Source of the DNA: Pedosphaera sp.
GTDB taxonomy: Bacteria; Verrucomicrobiota; Verrucomicrobiia; Limisphaerales; Pedosphaeraceae
Assembly (NCBI GenBank): GCA_028293465.1
Contig: JAQGOT010000593.1
Location: forward strand, 1-5,183
Direction of reading: 5' to 3'
DNA length: 5,183 bases
The notes below the pieces were generated by a model. That model saw only the letters and a list, made by a program, of their open reading frames with translations, was not told where the DNA came from and did not search any database. This document shows, in pieces, positions 1-5,183 of the stretch (positions within the stretch are counted from its first letter, which is position 1; every line of letters starts with the position of its first letter). The position numbers and the translations under genes are program-made.

Positions 1-305
1 AAGAACAACAGGCCGTGGCCGATGTGGGAAAAGGAATACGGGTCAGCGAATCGTTGCGAGTTCTCACCGCTCCAGATGTCCCCCTCCCACCAGCCGAACT
101 TGCCGTCGGGTCCCAGGGGCGAGCGGCCCATGGCCAACTCAATGCCGCCGGTTACCACGAGCACGGCCAGCGTGATAAGGATGGTCGATCTGCAATTCTT
201 CAACTGGCCCGGAAAGGCCTTTGGTGCGGCGGACAATCGCGAAGGCGCGTTTGGAGAACCCATGGCGACAGGATGGCACAACGGACAGAGGCGGCAAGCT
301 GTCAT
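1..305 (-). CDS. DUF2585 family membrane protein, 5' part (runs off left edge)
   Basis: This is the N-terminal 101 codons of a gene continuing beyond base 1. The family (DUF2585/UPF0314) is a small inner-membrane protein of unknown function. A hydrophobic segment at about residues 41-59 (TILITLAVLVVTGG...) is followed by MGR, then WWEGDIWSGENSQRFADPYS and FSHIGHG. This matches the family pattern as I remember it: GR, W-G, SxxSQ, a D followed by Y-[ST]-F-S-H, and HG-x-x-F. Members are typically near 190-200 residues, so roughly half is present. I chose ATG at 305, which has GGGA four bases upstream. ATG at 263 (M15) is an alternative and would remove a Cys-rich start (C4, C7, C10-H11). The ~37 residues before the membrane segment seem long for the family, so the start is uncertain. 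The gene follows the YHYH gene on the same strand after 220 bases. Family assignment is from recalled motifs only. Confidence 0.8.
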   Translation of the reverse strand, partial: MTACRLCPLCHPVAMGSPNAPSRLSAAPKAFPGQLKNCRSTILITLAVLVVTGGIELAMGRSPLGPDGKFGWWEGDIWSGENSQRFADPYSFSHIGHGLLF

Positions 306-333
306 TAATTCCCAATGACTAACTGGCCTCGGG

Positions 334-408
334 TTAATTGGCGTCGTAGGTGGCGAGGGCGGTGCGGGTGACGCGGAAGAATTGGCTGGTGGGATGGTTT
401 CGCTTCAT
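334..408 (-). pseudogene. Fragment resembling the FFRV-ALATYD segment of the YHYH gene (remnant)
   Basis: Reading leftward, an in-frame stretch ends TSQFFRVTRTALATYDAN and then TAA at 336-334. It aligns without gaps to the internal YHYH segment SSKFFRVARMALATYDPV, with 12 of 18 residues identical. The DNA also matches, for example TCGTA and ACGCGGAA in register on the + strand. The frame has an ATG at 408 but is closed by TAA at 426-424, and no similarity to the preceding YHYH module was found upstream. With 24 codons, no visible ribosome binding site and the matching segment at its very end, it is more likely the surviving 3' tip of a decayed paralogue, or the displaced old end of the YHYH gene, than a functional small gene. 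The similarity is seen directly; its origin is inferred. Confidence 0.6.
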
Positions 409-452
409 GTGGTGTGCTTGGGTTTAGGATGGAAACGTCGCAAAATTGCTGA

Positions 453-484
453 GGTCGAAGCGACACACGGGTTTCGCTTCGACC
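453..484 (-). repeat. Perfect 11-bp inverted repeat, possible 3' hairpin of the YHYH transcript
   Basis: GGTCGAAGCGA at 453-463 and TCGCTTCGACC at 474-484 are exact reverse complements separated by 10 bases. In the leftward YHYH transcript the hairpin begins about 41 bases after the stop codon. It could act as a terminator or as a barrier to 3' decay. The U-run expected of an intrinsic terminator is missing: the stem is followed by UCAGCAAUUUUGCG, with only four U residues several bases away. I therefore call it a hairpin rather than a terminator. Confidence 0.6.
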
Positions 485-525
485 ACTATTTGCCCCACAT
501 GGGACAAAGTTTGGGAGTGGTTTCA

Positions 526-2346
526 TCAGTTGATGGTGAAACCGTTGGCCTGGGTATAGGTGGGGCCGTTTTGTTGGCCGGGAGGCGGCGAGAACGTGAT
601 GGTCACGGTTTGGCTGCTCGGGGTTGCGCCACCGGGAATTGAGAGGGTGCCGGTGACAATGCCCTGGCCCCCGCTGTAGGTGTAGGTCGCGCCGGTAACA
701 CTGATGGTGCCGACCGTGAAAGTCTGCACCGGAGCGCCGGATTGGGGCGGCACGGGAGGCGTCGCGCTGGAGCTGATGGTTGCGGTGATACTGAAAGTGG
801 TTCCGTGCGTGCCGGCGGCGGGGGCCATGGTGATCGTGGTATTTCCGCCGCCGTTGGTGGTGGTGCCGGAAACGGGATCGTAAGTCGCCAGTGCCATGCG
901 CGCCACGCGGAAAAACTTGCTGCTCTCCGTGTTGGTGCTGGTGTAACCCCCGCTGTTGCGAACGGCGGCAAGGTTGGTGGCATTGGTGGTCCAGGAGGCG
1001 AGGTTCGTCGAAGACTCGACACGATAGGTGCCGCCTTCCACCGCGCTCCAGGCCAGAGTGACCACGCTGTTGCTTCGGGTTGGTTTGCTGAGTTGCAGCG
1101 TCGAATCTGCGCCGCCGACGAAGTTGGTGGTGACGGTTTCCGTGATGCTGGCGACCGCGCCGCCGGTTGGGTTGCCGTAGTATTGTTTGCCCACGTTGTA
1201 GGGATACATCGGCAGGCCATTGCTGCTGATGCAGACAAAATAAGCGTGGGTGCCCGCGGGATATTCCGGCGTCACGCAATAGCGGGAGTTGTATTCGTCG
1301 AGGTCAAAGCCCAAACCCTGCACCTGGCCGTGATCACCGAGGTAATCATTATCTTCCGTGTAGCGGCCGAGCGGAAAGGCCGTGCTGACGGCGGGACCAT
1401 ACTCCGTGGCCGCGAGGGTGGTGGAGCGATTGCCGGCGCGAGCCGCCCAGGCGGGAAGGGTGGTGCGCCCGGTAACGGCGAGGTTGATGGTGCCGTTTTG
1501 TCCGTCGCGAGCCACGAAACCTGAAATCATCCGACGGACGCCGCTGGCGGAATTGGTGGCATTCAAATAGCCGTAGGGGCCGTAGATGGGAAAGCCATCC
1601 TTTGCCCAACCGACGATTGGCGAGTGCTTGGTCGGGGCGTTGGTGCTTTCGCTGTAAGTTTTGGTCGCCGCATTGTAATCGACATGGTCGCCGAGCAGGT
1701 AGCGGGTGGCGATGGGGTTCGCGTGATAGTGATACACGCCCGTATTTTGCTGGTGCGCGAGCGCGGGGTCGAAGGTGACGGCTTCATTCATGTAGGCGTC
1801 GCGGTTCCAAATGCCGTCGCCAGTGGTGCTGCCGGCACCGGGAGGAGACCCGTCAGCGCCGGTGGAATTGATGTAAGAAACGGCATCGCGCGAATCGAAC
1901 GCATTCACGCCATCCACGACGTAGCCGATTTCCCCGGCGACGGTGACTTTGGTGGCCGGAACGGTCGGCGTCCTCGGGAAGCGGACGAGGGCTTTTTGAT
2001 TGGACGGGATGTTGACGAAGAGCGGGGAGCGCGTCGCGTCATTGTACCACGGCCCCATCAAATGGCTGCCGAGACCCGTGGTGCGAATGTAAACCCAGTT
2101 CGAGGAGGAATAAATATTTTGAATGCCGCAGTAAGCGGGAAGGCTCTGGGATACGGAATTGCGGCTCCAAGTGGTCTCGGTGGTGCCGGCGGCGAGTTGG
2201 GCGTCGGTTTCGGTGATCCGCGCGTAATTGCCGGAGTAGGTCGTGATCCAAGAGGTGAGCTGCGGGTCGGCGTGGAGCGTGCCCGCGGTGAACAGCGCCA
2301 TTGTCAGCGCAAGGGCCCGGGAGTATTGGCAGAGAGCAGTCTTCAT
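526..2346 (-). CDS. Secreted YHYH-domain protein with two C-terminal beta-sandwich-like modules
   Basis: This encodes 606 residues from ATG at 2346. Residues 1-26 (MKTALCQYSRALALTMALFT then AGTLHA) form a Sec-type signal peptide. The YHYH domain spans about residues 130-390. Its name-giving motif is at 205-208 (GVYHYHANP), followed by IVGWAKDGFPIYGPYGY at 244-260 and LDEYNSRYCVTPEYPAGTHA from 349. Residues 424-483 carry the WSAVEGGTYRVESSTNLASW...SSKFFRVAR module seen in many verrucomicrobial exported proteins. After a Gly/Thr-rich linker, residues 504-606 form a Ser/Thr/Pro-rich IPT/TIG-like module ending NGFTIN. The molecular function of YHYH proteins is not established; the His and Tyr cluster could bind metal, but that is inference. 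Three cysteines (73, 357, 372) could form a disulfide after export. An in-frame GTG at 2379, with AGAGG 11 bases upstream, would add 11 residues before the signal peptide. I prefer the ATG because it begins a compact signal peptide, although it lacks a clear ribosome binding site. Confidence 0.9.
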   Translation of the reverse strand: MKTALCQYSRALALTMALFTAGTLHADPQLTSWITTYSGNYARITETDAQLAAGTTETTWSRNSVSQSLPAYCGIQNIYSSSNWVYIRTTGLGSHLMGPWYNDATRSPLFVNIPSNQKALVRFPRTPTVPATKVTVAGEIGYVVDGVNAFDSRDAVSYINSTGADGSPPGAGSTTGDGIWNRDAYMNEAVTFDPALAHQQNTGVYHYHANPIATRYLLGDHVDYNAATKTYSESTNAPTKHSPIVGWAKDGFPIYGPYGYLNATNSASGVRRMISGFVARDGQNGTINLAVTGRTTLPAWAARAGNRSTTLAATEYGPAVSTAFPLGRYTEDNDYLGDHGQVQGLGFDLDEYNSRYCVTPEYPAGTHAYFVCISSNGLPMYPYNVGKQYYGNPTGGAVASITETVTTNFVGGADSTLQLSKPTRSNSVVTLAWSAVEGGTYRVESSTNLASWTTNATNLAAVRNSGGYTSTNTESSKFFRVARMALATYDPVSGTTTNGGGNTTITMAPAAGTHGTTFSITATISSSATPPVPPQSGAPVQTFTVGTISVTGATYTYSGGQGIVTGTLSIPGGATPSSQTVTITFSPPPGQQNGPTYTQANGFTIN

Positions 2347-2564
2347 ATTGATTGGGGTTCTTCGATGATTCACACCCACATTAGAAAAAACCTCTGTTAA
2401 GGGTTTATTCGGATGGCTGGGAGAATTGTAAAGAGAGTGTAAAACCTGAAGGTTTGCGGGCCGATTCGCTCAAAAAGCTTGCGCCTCCGTCCCGGCTGAC
2501 CCGCCTCGTGCAGCCCAAGGTCCTCTGGTTTCCCGCCAAAATGTTGCGGAATCCAAACTCGAGC
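2347..2564. other. Intergenic region between dprA and the YHYH gene
   Basis: These 218 bases separate the dprA stop from the YHYH start. The half nearest the YHYH gene is AT-rich and holds the candidate promoter and a 14-base inverted repeat (2442-2455). The half nearest dprA is GC-rich. I see no strong hairpin followed by a T-run that would terminate dprA. A three-codon frame, ATG TGG GTG TGA (2381-2370), sits nine bases after AGAGG in the leader and overlaps the alternative GTG start of the YHYH gene; it is probably incidental. Confidence 0.6.
2404..2432 (-). promoter_or_regulatory. Putative sigma-70-type promoter for the YHYH gene
   Basis: Reading leftward, TTTACA (2432-2427; 5 of 6 to the TTGACA consensus) is followed after 17 bases by AATAAA (2409-2404; 4 of 6 to TATAAT). 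Transcription would start near 2397, giving a leader of about 50 bases before ATG at 2346. The leader contains AGAGG (2395-2391) and a run of six T. The region is AT-rich compared with its surroundings. The sequence AAACCT-TC-AGGTTT, an inverted repeat at 2455-2442, lies about 10 bases upstream of the -35 element and could be an operator. Assignment rests on consensus and position only. Confidence 0.45.
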
Positions 2565-3671
2565 TCAACTGTTCCGCATGAACATCTTCCCCGGCAACTG
2601 GCGGATCAACCGCTTCATCTCCAATCCCAGCAGCGCCACCGACACCGCCGAACTCGGCAGTCCACTGTGGCGGATGACTTCATCGATGTTCGAGGTCTCC
2701 TTGCTGAGCGCATCGTAAACTTTTTGTTCGTTCTCGGACAGGTTGAGCGCGGGCAGCACGCCGGTTTCGTTGGCGCCGGGCGGACGGTTGCTGGCGGGGA
2801 AGAGATATTCAAACTCGCTTAAAATGTCCTCCGCGCCTTCGCAGAGCTTCGCGCCCTTCTTGATCAAGTCATGGCAACCTTTGCTGCGCGGGGAATCGAT
2901 CCGGCCCGGGACGGCGAAGACCTGTCGCCCGGCTTCGACCGCCATGTTGGCCGTGATCAACGCGCCGCTGGAGAGGTTTGCCTCCACCACGACCGTCCCC
3001 AGCGTCATCCCGGCGACGATGCGGTTGCGGATGGGGAAGGATTGTTTGTCGGCGTTGCGGTTGAAGGGAAATTGTGTGATGACCGCGCCGTTCGCGGCGA
3101 TGCGCTCGAAGAGTTCGCCGTTCTCCGGTGGAAAAACCAAATTGATGCCCGTGCCCAACACCGCCACCGTGCGGCCCTTGGCGCTCATCGCGCCTTGGTG
3201 CGCCGCCGTGTCGATGCCGCGCGCGCCGCCGCTCACCACCGTCACGCCCACATAGGCGAGTTGATACGACAACTTGCGCGCCACCTCCTGGCCGTAAGGC
3301 GTGGTCATGCGCGAGCCGACCATCGCCACGGCATTTTTATCTTTGGCGCTCAACCGGCCCTTTACGTACAGCACCACCGGGGGATCGTAAATCTGGCGCA
3401 ACAACTCCGGGTACTCCTCATCCGATTGAATGAGGACATGGCAGCCAAACTCCCCGATGCGCTTGAGTTCGCCGCTCAGATCAATGGTTTTCTCCCAGTT
3501 GGCGATGGCCTCGGCCGTTTCCTCGCCGATGCCGCGCACATGCTGGAGTTGCTGCTTTGAAGCTGCCAGAATCGCCGGCGCTTCGCCAAAATGTTCAAGT
3601 AATTGCCGCACCCGCACCGGGCCAACGTGCTCGATGAGGTTCAGTGCGACCAGTGCTTCCCTGGAATCCAT
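2565..3671 (-). CDS. dprA: DNA-processing protein DprA (Smf family)
   Basis: DprA binds incoming single-stranded DNA during natural transformation and loads RecA onto it; it acts in the cytosol. The 368 residues cover the full family length. Residues about 10-57 hold helix-hairpin-helix-like elements (VGPVRVRQLLEHFG and VRGIGEETAEAI). The Rossmann-like core spans about 80-290, with MVGSR at 117-121, VSGGARGIDTAAHQGAM at 146-162, GTGINLVFPPEN at 173-184, FPIRNRIVAGM at 212-222, SSGALITANMA at 234-244 and VFAVPG at 251-256. A C-terminal winged-helix domain of the DprA_WH type occupies about 306-362. All the core motifs I know appear intact, so the protein should be functional. The ATG at 3671 is the only reasonable start, since nearby upstream ATG, GTG and TTG codons are out of frame; it has AGG only two bases upstream, so no well-spaced Shine-Dalgarno. 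It lies 72 bases after the heme-binding gene, with no clear promoter or terminator between them, so co-transcription is possible. Neighbours are not competence genes. Confidence 0.97.
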   Translation of the reverse strand: MDSREALVALNLIEHVGPVRVRQLLEHFGEAPAILAASKQQLQHVRGIGEETAEAIANWEKTIDLSGELKRIGEFGCHVLIQSDEEYPELLRQIYDPPVVLYVKGRLSAKDKNAVAMVGSRMTTPYGQEVARKLSYQLAYVGVTVVSGGARGIDTAAHQGAMSAKGRTVAVLGTGINLVFPPENGELFERIAANGAVITQFPFNRNADKQSFPIRNRIVAGMTLGTVVVEANLSSGALITANMAVEAGRQVFAVPGRIDSPRSKGCHDLIKKGAKLCEGAEDILSEFEYLFPASNRPPGANETGVLPALNLSENEQKVYDALSKETSNIDEVIRHSGLPSSAVSVALLGLEMKRLIRQLPGKMFMRNS

Positions 3672-3743
3672 CCTGTTTGCATACCCAATTCCCTCACCCG
3701 ACGCAACCCATCCCGTGAGCGGGGCCCGGGGCAGACGGTTATT

Positions 3744-5183
3744 CTACTCGAACTTGGAGAGCTCGGTTTTCCTGGCTGATATGGACTTGCCCGGCGCCGG
3801 GCCCGCCGGCTTCAGGATCTGCAACTCGTGGATGGACCAAAAGAGGCCCGACACAGAACCCGTCTGCGTGATGCGGATGAACCGTGCCTTGGTGGCGGGG
3901 AAGATGATCTCGGTGAGTGTGCCGGTGCCTTGACCCGTCGCGACGAGTTTGTCCCAGTTCCGGCCGTTGTTTGACAACTCGACCTTGTAGCCGCGCGGGT
4001 AATCCCGCGCGGAAGTCCGGCAATCCAATTGCAAGGCGGTGATGGTGGTCTCCGCCGGCAGTTCGATCTGGAACCACATGCCGGGCACCTGCGATTTGCC
4101 GGTGGAGTAGCGCGTCTTGAGATCGCCGTCAATCGCCAGCGGGGCGGTCCGTTGTCCGTCGCTGGCGGTGACTTTCCATTGCGCGCGGTTGGTCAACGAC
4201 TGCGGCAAGGTGGCTTGCAGTTCTTCCAGCGTCCAAGGCTGGGTGCGGTTGCGGGTGGCCGCGCGCACCCGGGCGACATCGTTGGTTTCAATCAACGGGG
4301 CATTGTTGCCAAAGCTGTTGCGAATGTAAGAGGTGACGGCGGCGATCCAGGCGTCGTCGTTGCTCTCCATGGGGACCATCTGCGCTTCGTAGGTTTTGCC
4401 GCGCACCGGGCCGGTCAGGCCTTTGAGGACGACATTGATGATGCCGTCGCGATAGCCGGTGGCGGTTTTGGAGCCCGCCAGCGGCGGGCCCATGGTCACG
4501 CCGGGTTGGCCGCCTTGGAGCGGCATGCCCCGGCCATCCGGGCCGTGGCACGCGAAGCAGAGCTCCTTGTAAATCACCTCGCCGCGCTCCAGGACCTTCT
4601 TTTCAGCGGCGGTGAACTCACGGGCAAACGACGTGCGCGGCTGAAGCAATTGCAAACCGATTTCCTTCACGCCCCGCGCCGGATTGGCGGCGATGGTGGA
4701 ACGAATCAGATTCTCCGCGTCCGGCCATTTCAACAAGTTGGCGGTCAGCATCACTTGAATGGCGACGTTGGGGTCGGGATCCTTGGCCAGCGCCTTGACC
4801 TCCGGGAGGAGTGATGGGTCGCCCTGCTTGTAAAGTGTCTCGCTCACGCGGATGGCGGCGATGCGGACTTGCGGATGCGCATCCTTCAAGCCCTCGCGGA
4901 TCACGGACGGCTCCAGCGCATGAAGGCCATCCAAAGTCCAAAGCGCGTGGATGCGGGCCAGGTGATTCGTGCTGGTCTGCGTCATTTGAGTGAGGGCGGG
5001 CGCGATTGATTTATCACCGCGCAGAACCAGGAGTTTTTGCGCGGTATCGCGCCACCAACCGTTGGGGTGTTCCAAGTGCGCGACCAGTTGAGCGGGCCGT
5101 TCATGCCGCATGTCGGGCAATGGGCCGGGCTGGAAATCCTTGTTCACCAATCGCCAGATGCGGCCGCGACAAAAATACTTGTC
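3744..5183 (-). CDS. PVC-type heme-binding CxxCH protein with F5/8 type C domain, C-terminal part (runs off right edge)
   Basis: The frame is open from the right edge to TAG at 3746-3744, giving 479 residues of a larger protein. It begins DKYFCRGRIWRLVNKDFQP, which resembles the last strand of the beta-propeller (membrane-bound dehydrogenase-like) domain usually preceding this arrangement. A TTG at 5150 is therefore not the real start. Residues about 28-170 are HEAT-like helical repeats (LVAHLEHPNGWWRDTAQKLL and following; HPQVRIAAIRVSE). Residues about 189-311 form a cytochrome c module: CFACH at 209-213 attaches heme c, and GKTYEAQMVPM supplies a methionine (269 or 272) as likely second axial ligand, followed by AAVTSYIRNSFGN. 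Residues about 333-458 are an F5/8 type C (discoidin) domain (WKVTASD...AIDGD...RGYKVELSNNGRNW...ARFIRITQTG), expected to bind carbohydrate. The protein should be exported, as heme c is attached outside the cytoplasm. Such proteins are abundant in Verrucomicrobiota and Planctomycetota and are thought to oxidise sugars or alcohols; the substrate cannot be read from sequence. Confidence 0.93.
   Translation of the reverse strand, partial: DKYFCRGRIWRLVNKDFQPGPLPDMRHERPAQLVAHLEHPNGWWRDTAQKLLVLRGDKSIAPALTQMTQTSTNHLARIHALWTLDGLHALEPSVIREGLKDAHPQVRIAAIRVSETLYKQGDPSLLPEVKALAKDPDPNVAIQVMLTANLLKWPDAENLIRSTIAANPARGVKEIGLQLLQPRTSFAREFTAAEKKVLERGEVIYKELCFACHGPDGRGMPLQGGQPGVTMGPPLAGSKTATGYRDGIINVVLKGLTGPVRGKTYEAQMVPMESNDDAWIAAVTSYIRNSFGNNAPLIETNDVARVRAATRNRTQPWTLEELQATLPQSLTNRAQWKVTASDGQRTAPLAIDGDLKTRYSTGKSQVPGMWFQIELPAETTITALQLDCRTSARDYPRGYKVELSNNGRNWDKLVATGQGTGTLTEIIFPATKARFIRITQTGSVSGLFWSIHELQILKPAGPAPGKSISARKTELSKFE

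Noticed and set aside
489..508. Imperfect palindrome TTTGCCCCACATGGGACAAA just after the YHYH stop
   Set aside because: It has one mismatch and a two-base centre, so the RNA hairpin would be short, and no T-run follows. It is probably incidental next to the stronger 11-bp repeat.
305..1279. Minus-strand frame of 324 codons overlapping the YHYH gene end and extending to the DUF2585 start
   Set aside because: The product is rich in His, Arg and Gln in a pattern typical of an out-of-frame reading of Thr/Ser-rich coding DNA. It shares no motif with known proteins and overlaps the true gene over most of its length.
742..1524. Long + strand open frame of 260 codons opposite the YHYH gene
   Set aside because: It is a GC-driven shadow with Gly/Arg/Ala-rich sequence, no recognisable motif, and a minus-strand gene with clear domains beneath it. 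The + strand frame at 1624-2400 is rejected for the same reason.
2871..3560. + strand frame of 229 codons opposite dprA
   Set aside because: dprA on the minus strand has a full set of family motifs. The + strand product is Arg/Ala/His-rich without domains.
3672..3700. TTGCGT-17-TATGCA as a dprA promoter
   Set aside because: Both hexamers match the consensus poorly, and the -10 position would leave almost no room before the dprA start codon.
3712..3735. GC-rich palindromic run (GGGGCCCGGGGC) between the heme-binding gene and dprA as a terminator
   Set aside because: The bases do not fold into a stable hairpin with an adequate loop, and no T-run follows in the direction of transcription.
4029..4814. 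+ strand frame of 261 codons opposite the heme-binding protein
   Set aside because: It is antisense to a well-supported multidomain gene and has only low-complexity Gly/Ala/Arg/Val composition.

Overview
The window looks like chromosomal DNA from a member of the Verrucomicrobiota (PVC superphylum), plausibly a Pedosphaera/Limisphaerales-type bacterium. This is inferred from protein content, not from a database search. Three things point there: a multidomain protein joining HEAT-like repeats, a CxxCH cytochrome c module of the Pirellula/Verrucomicrobium type and an F5/8 type C domain; a secreted YHYH-domain protein carrying the 'YRVESSTNL..W' C-terminal module common in this phylum; and the verrucomicrobial variant of DUF2585. 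The sequence is GC-rich, which explains the many long spurious open frames on the opposite strand.

All four recognisable genes are on the minus strand, so transcription runs right to left. From the right edge they are: (1) the C-terminal 479 codons of a PVC-type heme-binding protein (5183 to 3744, 5' end outside the window); (2) a 72-base gap, then a complete dprA for a 368-residue DNA-processing protein (3671 to 2565); (3) a 218-base gap with a plausible promoter, then a complete secreted YHYH-domain protein (2346 to 526); (4) a 220-base gap holding a perfect 11-bp inverted repeat and a fragment resembling part of the YHYH gene; (5) the first 101 codons of a DUF2585 membrane protein (305 to beyond base 1).

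The genes do not form an obvious single pathway. The heme-binding protein and the YHYH protein belong to the exported proteome, DprA is a cytosolic recombination-mediator protein for transforming DNA, and DUF2585 is an uncharacterised inner-membrane family. No mobile element, CRISPR array, tRNA or rRNA is visible. The most interesting feature is in the gap after the YHYH gene: a short in-frame segment (TSQFFRVTRTALATYDAN followed by a stop) closely matches the internal YHYH sequence SSKFFRVARMALATYDPV. It suggests a decayed second YHYH-type gene, or the former end of this gene displaced by an added C-terminal module. I found no convincing evidence of a wholly new biological system.
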